Source: Polyodon spathula (taxonomy: Eukaryota; Chordata; Actinopteri; Acipenseriformes; Polyodontidae). From it: DNA of 64,000 bases. The stretch is taken from NCBI RefSeq assembly GCF_017654505.1, contig NC_054535.1:45017664-45081663 (forward strand), in the 5' to 3' direction. Below, in pieces: positions 40,500 through 51,949 of this stretch. The notes beneath the pieces were generated by a model. That model did not search any database, was not told where the DNA came from, and worked only from the letters and a program-made list of their open reading frames with translations. Position 1 is the stretch's first letter. Each line of letters begins with the position of its first letter. The position numbers were made by a program, and so were the translations under genes.

Positions 40500-41617
40500 G
40501 CAAGTGATACCTCTTTATTTCACAGTACTCTTTTACAGTGTGGGTGGAGAGTAACTTGTTTCACCTCATGTAACCCACCCAGTAAGACACATTAAACAGA
40601 TTGCAGAATGTGTCAAAACAATTATTGCTGGAGTCTATCAGAACTGCCATATTGCTGTAATTATCTCACTCAAGTGAAAGGCCAGCAGCCCGCAAATATT
40701 ATAGGTACTATTGAACTGGCATGTCTATAAATCTGAAAAAAAATGTAAGTGCAGGTGATCTGAAGTCACACAGATTGGAGGGTTCTACATCGTAGTAAGA
40801 CACCCACCCCTCGTTATGTCGCCCCTCTCTATACTGCGGATTCGGATATATTGCGGTCCTGGAGATGGCTCCCTGTTTTTACAGTGCCTTTGCTGCAATA
40901 TACATAGGCAATTTCACTTAGAATTACTGTTTGTTTTATTTTGTATGGCACGTCACAAACAAAAATATACAAAACAATTGAAAACAAAGCATTAATATCA
41001 TACTGTTATATACACACGCATTGCACAGTAACACAAAGGAAATTGAATAGCTATGCTGAAGCGGTTTTTATTTTAGCCAGAGAGGTGTTCACTTGTGGCA
41101 GCAGTGCACTAGCAAAAGTCACAGGGCAGTGACGTCAGCTCCCTAGCAACAAACCTCCTGTGTTGGCAATGCATTCTTTCAATGCACTGGGTTTGTGCAT
41201 TTGAGAAAGGAGAGGAAGACTCATGAAATTAACTGGAGACTTAAGTTGATGAGAAGCAATTACCCCCCGCAGTACGAATTAAAACGGTGTGTTGTTTTTT
41301 TATGAAAAATGAGAAAAAGCGGATTGCGTACAGGATTTGTATTGGACCCTGACGCCCCCGATAAAACAAGGGAGTGGTTGTACATTATTTGTTAACCTAT
41401 TTGTTTTTCTGTGGGTCTCTCGCTATATCGAGATAAGGGTTTTTTTTTTTTATGGCTAGCCTTTGTATTGTTTACAGTACACTCAAAATGTTGGAGATCT
41501 AGTAGCTGAGGTATGTAGGATTTGAAATTAAACTGTGAAGTACTGGGATGAGCTAAGGTTAATTCTGAAACATTTGCATGAGAATATTAATTGTTGTTAT
41601 GTGTGGTTTTTTTGCAG
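40500..41617 (+). other. INPP4B: INPP4B intron with GC-AG splice sites
   Basis: The donor is TGG/GCAAGTGA and the acceptor TTTTTTTGCAG/GACAGG. The intron is phase 0. Positions +3 to +6 (AAGT) match the U1 consensus, as is usual for GC donors. The intron is just 1.1 kb, and about half of it is a pogo-like non-autonomous element. Confidence 0.82.
40798..41380. mobile_element. Pogo/Tigger-like non-autonomous element
   Basis: The segment is flanked by TA at both sides. The left CACCCCTCGTTATGTCGCC and right inverted CCACTCCCTTGTTTTATCG are similar, and ATTGCGG/GCGGATTGCG motifs lie inside each end, typical of Tigger-type termini. No transposase is present. It carries a TGACGTCA site (41130-41137) beside a CCCTAGCAAC motif (41141-41150). 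Confidence 0.5.
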
Positions 41618-41756
41618 GACAGGGTTTGGGTGAATGTAGCAAAGAGCTTGAACTGCATCATTGCCATGGTGGACAAGCTACTAGAGCATGAAAATAATAA
41701 TCAGGAAACTGGAGCAGATCTTTCGCAAGCAGATGTAATTACTTCACATACTAACG
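41618..41756 (+). CDS. INPP4B: INPP4B internal exon (sixth in window)
   Basis: The exon encodes [20 protein letters not shown] then [20 protein letters not shown] and ITSHTN. The [19 protein letters not shown] block is near-identical in INPP4B proteins; INPP4A has SLECIIQRVDKLL. The end is a variable, acidic and polar linker. The donor is AACG/GTAGGAA, leaving one base of a glycine codon. Confidence 0.95.
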
Positions 41757-42099
41757 GTAGGAAATTAATCCATAATTTCAAACCCTCAGTCATGAATTCT
41801 GAATCTCTTAATACATATTTACACAATAAAGACAAATCATGTGTTTGGTTAATGGTAGAAAACTCTTTATTCACAGCATTTTATCAAACACCAGTAATGG
41901 CCGAATTTTTTTTTTTTTTTTGTTTGTTTGTTTTATTCAAAGTGACCAATTATTCTTTTGATTTATTTTCTCCCAATTTGAATGTTTTTTCTCCTCACCG
42001 CAGCATAGCATGGACATTCTGAGGGCATATGAGCATCCTCCGATCTCACAAGCCTAAAGCCAGAATCACTTTTACGCCGAGCAATCCAGAGCAGAAGTA

Positions 42100-42394
42100 G
42101 GTGGGCTACAGATCCCAGAAGAGAGAGATCAGGCCTGCTTCTTATCCACTCTGAATATGCTTGGTGTCTGGCCAGTAGGGTTCGCTGTAGCGCAGTGAGG
42201 GAAATAAGTCCCCAGCCGGTTTCCCATCCCCACCCCTGGGAGCGTCAGAGCCAATGTGACGCCCCCTTCGAAATCCCCAGCAAAGTTCAGCCTCTTTGCA
42301 CAGCTTGGACGCGAACCAGTGCCGTCCAAGCTGTATGACTCATCCTGTGCTCCCCGCAGCAGCGCTTTAACTGGATGAGCCACTTGGGGACTCA
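42100..42394 (-). mobile_element. Second tRNA-derived SINE family
   Basis: On the minus strand the head reads AAGTGGCTCATCCAGTTAAAG, with A box TGGCTCATCCAG. A B box GGTTCGCGTCC follows about 60 bases later, as in a tRNA. The body contains GCTGGGGATTTCGAAGGGG and ACTGCGCTACAGCGAACCC. It differs from the MIR-like SINE at 29093. The 3' limit is uncertain and may extend to about 42030. Confidence 0.65.
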
Positions 42395-44959
42395 GAAGCT
42401 GTTTTTCTAACACTAATAGTAGTGAGTTTTGATGTCCATGCCTCAACCAGTTATAATTCAGCTTAGTCGTGGCTCCCAGTTGCCCCATAATGCCAGTGCA
42501 CTAGCACTTTTATTCTCATTATGAAGTGGAAAACAAATAGCACAGTCTTGTAACTATGGCCGCCAACTATAGCATTAAATTATGTACAATTTATTAAGTG
42601 CTTTGTAGATACTTAGGGGAAAAAGGTTGTGTTTTTTTTTTTTTTTGGCAGTTGGAATTGACCAAATATACTGTGGGGTAGGGTCCAAGCAATGTCTGCC
42701 TGTTTTTTTGTTTTGTTTTGTTTTCACTGCTGGATTTGTGGCTATAACTCTTTAACTATAAAGGTTACATTTCATACATGAAATGAATGTGCACACACTA
42801 GGCTTAAAAAAAAATAAAGTTAAATAGTTTGAGACGCTCCCTGTTTAATAATATAGATAACAAAAAACACAGAAAAAGAGAGACACTTTTATTTTGTATT
42901 TTAGCATGGCCAGCTAAAATCTGATGGTGTAAGTTCAACATGTCAGGAACATGGACTTTTTTTTTTAATAAATTGGATAATATATAAAGGTATTATGCCC
43001 TATATAAAAAGGGACCAAAAGCAGCCAAAAAAAAACTGATTAATTGAAAATGTGCAAAAGAAAACAAAAAGATAAAAAAAATTCAATTATTCGTCCCAGG
43101 GACCCTGATCATGTGGCACAAGATTGGGCTGTTCACTGTGGTTTGACTGGCCAGCATGTTGGCGACCATGGTAACATAACCCTAAACAGCTCTTGTCTCA
43201 TGCATCTGATCCACATACAAGAAAAATCGGAATGCCTTCGATGTCACCATTTCGCTTATTTTATAAAGATTTTGTGTGAAAATGTTTGTTTACTGCACTA
43301 AGGTAGGTCTGTCTTACAGCGCAGCAGCAACATTCCAAAACACTGACATTCATGGCTATCTCCTCTACTGGAAATACACAAATAGGACCTTGTTTTAAAG
43401 CTCTGTCTCTCCTCTTTCCAGTGGTGTATCGCAAGCAGGGCTGTCTCTCACAGTGCCGGCAGGATATTTAACACTGGATGGACCTTATAGAGTTAAAGTT
43501 TTTTACTAGGACCCCAAAGCCGCCAAACAAAACACCCTTTGTTGATAAGGTAGAATGGCCCACATCCCAAAATTACACTAGCACATCTGACGTTGACGAT
43601 TTTCTTTCTAGTCTTTCTGAAGATGGCAGGTATTGGCACGAGCAGAGATACAAATGACATCACCAGGGCTATTCTTTCATTAGAAAGAATAACAATAAAA
43701 GCAACCAAATGATGAATGATGGCTTCTCTCCCACGTGTCTAATGCACACAAACTGTTTTGATTGAACATGAATAGCTTTTCCTCACTCCTGCACAGTTTT
43801 AAATTGTGTAGGTACGCTAGGTTGTATTATGATTTTTTTCCTACAACAAAAAGAAATCCTCATTTTGTTCTTTCTGGTGAAATATGAAGAGGCAGACGGC
43901 TGTAAATAAACTTTCCATCCTGTATCTCATTATGAGGAAGGAGCTCATTTACATGATGCTGAGAAAAACAGTGGGCTTTCAATCTCCTGGAAATTGCGGT
44001 TTAAATGTCGGGTCAAAAGCTTACTTTTAGCCAGCCAGCACTTTTAAGGGCAGGTATAAAACTGTGATTCGTCGTCTCCTCATCTCTTCCTGAAACATGT
44101 TTTTTTTATGGTGTTATTTTTTTTTATGAACATTGTAAAGCTTACAAACAAGGTAAAATGTAAATACCAGCTGTGCAACAAAAACATAAGGAGACTACGC
44201 CCTCATTTGTCCATCAACTATATTGCAAGTCCTGCCCAGTAACTAGCTTTTCGTTGGTTAGAATGCATACTAACTACAAATCCCCTGTACATGATACGGC
44301 ATTTTATTATGAATTTATTTATGTTCCCTGTACAAATGTAAAATGTTAAATTTGGAATTAATCATAATACTTCGATCTGCTTATACTGCTGTGAATTTAT
44401 TGTTTATGTTTCTAACATTTGGAGATCGCAGCAGAAGTGTTGGCTGTAGATTTCAAGTTGACAAATACACATACTGCACATTGTAACAGTGTACTAAGGT
44501 TGCATTGGAAGGTTTTTAAAATGAAATAATGAATAAAATACTTTTTCTTTTTTTATATATATAAAAAAATGTATATGAAGCTGGATTTGAAAACCACGTC
44601 CAAATATACTTATAAGCATCTAAAACAGTCTGCCTAGCTGGTTAACACAGCATATTTCACAAAAAGGCCTTTGGCTTCTCAGGCTAGATGTTTATTTTGA
44701 ACATTTATCTAAGTTAATTGAGTTCCCCTTTTAAATTAATAAGGGACTATTGCACACTACTGAAATAAATGTATTTTACCCTAGCACTCATTGAATTACA
44801 CATTAACAGGCTACTCTTTCAATACAAGATTTTCTTATGTTGTTAAAGAAATGTACCAAAAAATGTGGTTCAACAAAACTATTACCAGGAACTAAGCATT
44901 TTTCCCATAATAGGCAATGTGAGTTTTAATATTATGCTACGTTTTTGTGTCTACGGTTA

Positions 44960-46415
44960 TTTATTTTAGTAATTATTTAGCAAAACTCCAAAAATGCTAA
45001 TTAAAAAATATTCATACACTTTGATGCTATGATAGTATTGTCTACAAGATGCTAGAAATTTCAATATGATAATGCAGAACCTAATTCTAGAAAAGTACAA
45101 AATGCTGGACTGTGGGTGAGCATTCTTACAGAGTATAAGCATGTTAGGCAAGGATGATTGTTGTCATTACCAATAAGTCAATATGGGGAAAAGTAAAGAG
45201 CTATCTGAAGACCTTAGGCAGAAAATTATTTATTGTCATGGAGAAGGATACAAGAAGATTTCCAAGCATTTGAGTATCCCAATTTCAACTCTTGTTTCGA
45301 TTATCGGGAGGTATAAGACTTGTACTGTAGTGGTACTGTCACAACTCTCCAGCAGTCTGGAAGAAAGAAGGTTCTTTCACCAAGAATAAGTAGAAGAATT
45401 GTGATGAAGGTTAATAACAATCCAAGATTGACTGCTAAAGATATTCAAAGTGAATTGGCTGCAGGTGGGACTGGGGTTTCCATTTCAATCACAGGGCGAG
45501 TATTGCATGGTGATGGTCTCAATGGTTGCAGGCCAAGGAAAAAGCCACTCTTAGGAAAACATTACAAGGACAATCGTTTAAAGTTTGCAAAACAGCATTT
45601 GAATGATGGATATGAGTTCTGGTCAAAGGTTTTGTGGAGTGATGAAACAAAAATCGAGCTATTTGGTCATGCAGATAGTCATTACGTTTGGAGAAAGTCT
45701 GGTGAGGCGTACAAAGATGTGCTGTCAAGAATGGTGTTGTTAATATATTTCTAGTGGGCTGTTTTTCCTCTAATGGCACAGGAAATTTAGTTCCAATACA
45801 TGGTCAAATGGATTCCATAGCATACAGCCATTCCAGAACCTTGATTTTGTTCTTCTTTAACCATTCTAAGGTAGATTTTGATGTGTGCAGATGATCTATC
45901 TGAAACCATCCTCTACAAAACTTGATTTAAAGTGCACCTGGGTGTTCAACACATCAAAATCTACTTTAAAATGGTTAAAGAAGAACAAAATCAAGGTTCT
46001 GGAATGGCCTAGTCAAAGTCCTGATCTAAATCCGATTGAGAATCTTTGGTATGAGTTGAAAAAGGCTGTGTACAAGAGAAGTCCTTGGAAAGAACTGGAA
46101 CCATTTTGCGTTGAAGAATGGTCAAAAATCACTAAAGAATCATGCAAAAAGCTAATTGACTAGTATCCTAATTGTTTTAAAGAGGTTATTATTGCTAAAG
46201 GTGCCTCAACTAGCTATTAATTTTCCTTGTCACAGCATGAATACTTTTGAATTAGCATTTTTGGAGTTTTGCAAAAAAATTGCTGAAATAAATATTTGTA
46301 ATTTTTTTTCCCAAAAGCAAAACTTTTACTACAAAAGATTTTTCCTATACTTATTTGTTTTTGAGAAATTTCAAGAAGCTATAAATTTCCATTGGGGTAT
46401 ATACACTTTTCACTG
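44960..46415 (+). mobile_element. Tc1-like transposon, third family, with internal rearrangement
   Basis: The right end reads ...CACTTTTCACTG followed by TA. The inner parts of both terminal repeats match (left GCAAAACTCCAAAAATGCTA, inverted at about 46242-46275). The outermost left end was not found, so the 5' limit is approximate. It encodes a Tc1 transposase (MGKSKELSEDLRQKI), which is broken. Confidence 0.8.
45183..46163 (+). pseudogene. Tc1 transposase with deleted catalytic aspartate and inverted duplication
   Basis: The product begins MGKSKELSEDLRQKIIYCHG. A frameshift near 45320 leads to LSPRISRRIVMKVNNNPRLT and WSKVLWSDETKIELFGHAD, which holds the first aspartate. A second shift occurs near 45715. 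At 45828-45886 a 59-base segment is the inverted copy of 45949-46007. Text then resumes as TWVFNTSKSTLKWLKKNK, lacking the QQDNDPKH block with the second catalytic aspartate. The third acid is present in SPDLNPIENLW. It is inactive. Confidence 0.88.
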
Positions 46416-46497
46416 TAACTATATATTATAATAATTTGCTTAGCAATAAACTGGCCTGATAATTACTATCATGTTTTTCATTCATATATAATGTGTG

Positions 46498-47089
46498 TGA
46501 GTCCTTGCCTGGAATGGGGCTGAGGCATAATTGGGTAATTGGCAATCAATTAAGCCTCAGCCACATGGCATAAAAGCTGGTCTTTGTTCCCAGTATGGGT
46601 GTGGGTTGCTGTGTGGAGGCTAAGGCCTGTGTGAACACTGGGTTTGTGCAGACCTTGGAAGAGAAGGTATTTAAGACTTCTAATTAAATAAGTGTGGGTT
46701 TTGTTATGGGTAAACGTCTTAGCCACTCGGTGTATATACCACTTGTGACGTATTTGCCTTTAAATAATTGACCTAGACACAGAAACCTGCAGTTTAAGCA
46801 CTTTTCTGTGCACTTTTATTAAATCAAAACAAACACAAAACCTCCTTCCATGAGCTCTAACTAAACTTCAGTTCTACACTATACAGGATGGCTAAGCCGT
46901 TTACCGGTAAAAAAACCACAGTTAGAAGTCTTAAATACCTTCTCTTCCAAGGTTTGCACACAAGCCTAGCCTCCACATGGCAATCCACACCCATACTGGG
47001 AACAAAGGCCAGCTTTTATGCCATGTTGCTGGCTTAATTGATTGCCAATTGCCCAGTTATGCCTCAGCCACATTCCAGGCAAAGACTCA
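46498..47089. repeat. Large inverted repeat (foldback), arms about 200-230 bp
   Basis: Arm one (46498-46726) and arm two (46889-47089) are inverted copies. For example, arm one has CCTGGAATGGGGCTGAGGC, GGCATAAAAGCTGG and TTGGAAGAGAAGGTATTTAA, and each is found reversed in arm two. The spacer is about 160 bases. Each arm carries a TATA-like GCATAAAAGC box, so the structure could be two LTRs or LTR parts in head-to-head order. Confidence 0.85.
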
Positions 47090-47176
47090 TTAAGGCAGGA
47101 TTCTTCTTTCCCGCCAACCAACACACACACACCCGTGAAAATACACACACATACTTCTCTCCATGCCCCCACCTTG

Positions 47177-47306
<130 letters not shown>

Positions 47307-47450
47307 CACTTAAGTTTGTCAGCTAAGTTTCTTCTGAATTGTACCTGCTAATTGCTGTACTGTTATGTGTTTTAGGCATGCAGAATTGAAACCCAGGGTT
47401 CTATTCACAAAGCTTTAACTTCCATTGTCTTCTTGTACTTGGTCTTAAAG

Positions 47451-47623
47451 GTGACTGGCATGAGCAGCTCTACCCTCTTGTGGTGGCACTGAAGGACTGC
47501 GTCAAAGAAGTCGTTGATCGAGGCCAGAAGTCTATGGCATTTGTTTTGCTTCAGGAAGCAGCATGCAGCATTCCTCAAGGCCTTGTCCTAAAGCAGAGGA
47601 GAGATGTGGTCTTTAGCCAAGCA
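47451..47623 (+). CDS. INPP4B: INPP4B internal exon (seventh in window)
   Basis: The exon encodes (G)[40 protein letters not shown] and [17 protein letters not shown]. DWxEQLYPL and RRDxVFSQA are conserved INPP4 blocks. The acceptor is TTGGTCTTAAAG, giving G|GT, and the donor GCA/GTAGGTG, phase 0. The segment is hydrophobic-helical and leads into the carboxyl catalytic half. Confidence 0.95.
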
Positions 47624-47831
47624 GTAGGTGCTTCCAACAACACTTCTATCACAAATGAAATCTCCAGGCTCTCCTGTAAAGGCTTGTTAAAAAGTTAACA
47701 TAGTGTACTTTAGCTCTTCTGTTGTAAGACATTGACGAAGATATGTTGTTGAAATATCTTTTGTTTTAGAGATTCAAAATAATTACCCATGTCAAAGCAG
47801 GTTCCTTTTCTATACTGGCATGTGGTTACCT

Positions 47832-48425
47832 ACAGCTCTGGCCTAAAGTTTTGCATAGAATAACTTAATTTTGCTTCATAGTTGAATAAAACCTGCTGAA
47901 TAATGTTATATTAGCATACTAAATTACATACTGCTTTGTAGTTTTCTGTATGAAAAACTGACAAATTGAAAAACGTGACATCTCGAAACCTAACATGAAA
48001 AAACACGGTTTCCGAAGACTTCACAAATCTTGACACATGTTACTTAATTAGAAATAATCAAAAGGTGACAATTAGAAGTGATAACGAGTAGATTTAAGCT
48101 CAGTCATCATTCCACTACATAAGGATGGTTTTTGCAGTCATCAGATAGCCAACATAGGTTATGCCAGCCAAAGAATAGTATCTAGGATCATCCAGAAATA
48201 TGAGACTGGAAGCTGTAAAGCTGCCCCCAGGTCTGTACGTCAGCACTGCTTGCCAGGATCACCACCTGTGCTGTTCAAATCTGACAGATAGGACAGCCAG
48301 TAGTGTCCACTTACTACAGCAATGGAAAGAAGTTGGAGTGATGGCGTCTGCGCCCACCGTGAGACGATATCTCTTAGAGAATGGTCTGGTGTCAGGGAGG
48401 CCTGCTGAGATACCCTTTCTGTAGG
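47832..48425 (+). mobile_element. Tc1-like fragment, 5' half
   Basis: The left terminus CAGCTCTGGCCTAAAGTTTTG follows a TA. The transposase amino half is visible as SQRIVSRIIQKYETGSCKAA, SDRTASSVHLLQQWKEVGV and SAPTVRRYLLENGLVSGRPA. It ends at about 48425, before the catalytic domain. Stops are present (about 48215 region frame changes). The terminus matches the MITE at 1279. Confidence 0.78.
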
Positions 48426-49704
48426 GTGGTGTATTTTTAGATGTCAACAAACAGAACCCAAAATACTTTACTATCAGTAGTTTTTGCTTAACTTAAACAC
48501 ATCTCAAATAAAAACAAAAGGTGTTAAACGTGTAAAAATGCTTTTTTATGCACCAAATTTGACTCCATTTTCTACCCGGAGTGCATCTTGAATTTAAGTT
48601 TTGTACTGTACTGACTTTTGCTTTCAGAATAAAAAAAAAAAAAAAAAAAACATTTGTCACTAAAATATTACAATTTTGCAAAGGAAAAATTCACACCAAG
48701 TTAGGTTATGATTTTAAATTGAAAGATCTTTTTATTTTTATGCTACAGCATGCTCTAAAAACACATCTGTCACTGCCATGACTGTCAGGAGGGTGTGTCA
48801 GTGCAGTCTGTACTGCAAAAAATGCATTGACATCATTTTTAAATGCATGGTTTTTGTTTATAATATACAGAAATGTAATGCATTATAGCACATTTTAAAG
48901 GGCATTTGTTTGTTTGTTAAGAAATTATAATTATACCTGTTATGCAATAATTTATTTAAAATTTTTTAGGGGTCAAAAAGTCTTAATAACATCGTTTTAC
49001 ATATTGTATAGAACGTTATTATACGAGATTGGATCAATGCATTTGCCACTGAAAAAGCAGTTAATGTGAATATCTACATATAATATGAAGCACTTTCTTT
49101 AAAAATATTATAAATGTACTTCAATTTAAACTAAATATGGCATATTTTCCACATTTAACTTCCTTTCTATATTGCAAATCAATGTTTTTAAACGGTGTAG
49201 CATATTTGCATAATCAGGTCCACCATGAATTGTATTGATGCAACTAGCCCATCAGAGCTGCCCTGTGACGTTTCACCCGTCATACCATCTCTGTCACTGC
49301 TGTCAATCACTTGTCTGTGTGCAAGGGGTAAAGTAAAAACTTGCCTTTTAAATGCATCCTGAGTATTGTTAGTGGATTTACAACACACACTAATCATTTT
49401 ATTTATATATAAACATATATATCACATTGGAAATACTTTTCTTCCTCCAAATTTTCTAATATCTAAACCAAACGAGACCTTACAGATCGATCATTGGTAC
49501 GACTGCTGGCATTATCTCAGAGCAGAGACTGGGCTGAACTTGACGCTGGTCCAAACCTCCAGTGTGCGTCACGTAATCTAACCCCTATATCTCGTAAAAC
49601 CTCTCGGGATAGGAAAATAATTAAGAGGGATGTCTTCCTGACACATAGCACCAACCAATAATGTACTTTTTGTCAATTTAGATTACGGTCTCAAAATACC
49701 GCCT

Positions 49705-49708
<4 letters not shown>

Positions 49709-49785
<77 letters not shown>
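49709..49785. repeat. (TA)n microsatellite
   Basis: About 77 bases of alternating A and T. Confidence 0.95.
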
Positions 49786-49794
<9 letters not shown>

Positions 49795-50021
49795 TATTAA
49801 TATTCCTGTCAGAATAATGCGAAAACAGGGATTCAGAAAGATTAAAGTGTATTAAGTATATTTTAAAGCAGTTTGTATGTGTAGTATAATGAAGTCGGTG
49901 TGGTTTTGTAGAAAAAAAGTAAACAGCAACCGAAACTCAGTCCGCCACAGATATAGCACCAGAAAAAGTCTGGAAATTCAATGGCCACTTGTCTTAAAAA
50001 CACACTGTTATACAATATAAT

Positions 50022-50660
50022 TAGGGCTTCTGATTTTCAGTTTTAACTGATCAAAACCCAATAAAACACCCCCTATACAAAAAAAAATTAAGATTCAATA
50101 AACATCGGAAAACACCGGAAAAACTGTGGAAATGGTTAATCAATTTATGTCACCTTTATCCTGTTTCCATTAAAAAATTAAACCTACTACAAAAATAATA
50201 ATGAATATATTTCCCAGTGATGCTGGTCAATGTCCTGCCTTCCTGGCTTGCATCTGTCATTGATTCGTTCTGAATACCTTAAACCCGCCCCAACTACTGA
50301 GTGACAGCACATTCCTACATTTCTATTGGAGACTCCACTTGCAAGATTTAAAACAAGACTACAGTCAGGACTGAGGCTTGTTAGCAGGATATAAAACTGT
50401 TAAAATACTGAGGATTTAAAACAGAATTGTGGCGAAATGTACAAAAATGCCTACACACAAAAACCCCAGAAGAATGTGCCCGTGACCATAGGGATTTCGT
50501 TGTGGAAGACAGCAAAAGAAAGAAGGTACAATTTAAGTGTGCAAGTACTGTCAAGTTACTACGATACATATTTTGACAGAAAAAAAAAAAATCGTTCAAG
50601 CATTTTGGAAAGTAACCAAAAACACTAATTTCATGCAGTAAATCAAAAACGAAAGCCCCG
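50022..50660. mobile_element. Repeat of the TAGGGCTTCTG family
   Basis: The left TAGGGCTTCTGATTTTCAG and right AAACGAAAGCCCC are inverted similar, and the left end matches the element at 35111-35478. A short frame includes CKYCQVT, suggestive of a decayed BED-type zinc finger from a hAT element. No clear target duplication was found. Confidence 0.42.
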
Positions 50661-50984
50661 ATAAAAACGATTTACATAAAACTAAAAATAATCTACTTAG
50701 AAAAATATGATTTTTGGTTGTGCAAAATGTAATCTAGGTGAATTTTGCAATCCACATTGTCAGATGTTTAGAATATTTTGAAAAATTATTATTATGATTA
50801 ATACGACAGGTTTCATTGTCTTTTGCGAGATGTAGTGACCTTAGAGCTCTGTAAACATAAAACCACTCAAACATACTTAAATATTTTAAGACAGACAACA
50901 AAAAGTTGTATTTAAAATATATATTTATTTTGCAATTGATGATTACTGGGATAATCTTACATTGCTTTCAAAACTGCTGCATTC

Positions 50985-51560
50985 ACGATTCGTGCACACT
51001 GTCCTCAAAGGGCATCACTTGATCATGCCCTGTTCCGCCCAGTCTACTTTCTGAGGAAGAAAAACATCACAGAAAGCCTGAACTTTTGACACACATACAA
51101 AGATTGGACCAAAGATGACTGGGCCAAAGTAATTTTCTCTGACGAGTCCCCCTTCAGCTGTTTTGGAAACCGAGGTGAATTAAGAGTTTGAAGGCTCAAA
51201 GGAGAAATTTACAAGCCATAGTATACCATCCCAGCAACAAAGCATCCGAAACTGTCCATATATGGGGATGCTTTTCTGCCAAAGGCACAGGATCCCTACA
51301 TGTTTTACCAAAGGGGACAGCTATGAACAAGGACTTGTACCTGAAAACACTTCAAGACCACCTCCTCCCTACGGATCAGTACCATTTTCCCAACGGTGAT
51401 TTCTGCATACAAGATGACAGAGCCCCTTATGGCCTGGAAAAATAATGGCCCCCAAACAATTACGGCCTGGAAATTTGCTATATCTCAATCCTACTGAGAA
51501 TGTTTGTGGTCTGATAGGACAGGAAATCAGGAAAAGTCAACCACTACAACCACTGTACAT
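50985..51560 (+). mobile_element. Tc1-like fragment, 3' half
   Basis: The transposase catalytic half is visible as YKDWTKDDWAKVIFSDESPF, WGCFSAKGTGSLHVLPKGTA, LKTLQDHLLP and FPNGDFCIQDDRAP (second aspartate block, with DNAP altered). It then shows YLNPTENVCGL (glutamate block). Stops and shifts occur. It begins with its own copy of the linker (FRPVYFLRKKNI). It therefore overlaps rather than completes the fragment ending at 48425, and I treat it as a separate element. Confidence 0.75.
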
Positions 51561-51719
51561 TGTGTCTTATACCTTGCTGTGTGAGAAGATGTCCAGGCAG
51601 TAAAGCAGTTTTTCTAAACTCCAGAATCAAATGCTTTCAATTTTAAGCGTGAGATATACAGAAGAGGCTTAAAAAATCCAGCACCAGCTTTCAGGTGTGC
51701 CAACTGCCTGCAAGCATAA

Positions 51720-51723
<4 letters not shown>

Positions 51724-51782
<59 letters not shown>

Positions 51783-51949
51783 TATTATTTTTATTTTTAT
51801 CATTATTATTATTATTAAGCAGATGCTTTTATCCAAAGTGACTTACAGAGAATAGAGGGTGAACTATGCATCACAAATGCTGCTGCAGAGTCACTTACAC
51901 TAGGACCTCGGTTTTACTTCTAATTTGAAAGACAGAGCACAAGGAGGTT
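51724..51949 (-). mobile_element. MIR-like SINE, 3' part (interrupted)
   Basis: The segment consists of the (TTA)n tail (51724-51816) and the SINE body (minus strand AAGTCACTTTGGATAAAAGC; AAGTGACTCTGCAGCAGC; AACCTCCTTGTGCTCTGTC). It stops at GGAGGTT (51949). The remainder of the same SINE resumes at 54023 after a DIRS insertion. Confidence 0.78.

Noticed and set aside
43493..43708. 71-residue minus-strand frame with a membrane-like amino part
   Set aside because: No family resemblance, no promoter or splice context; chance frame in an intron.
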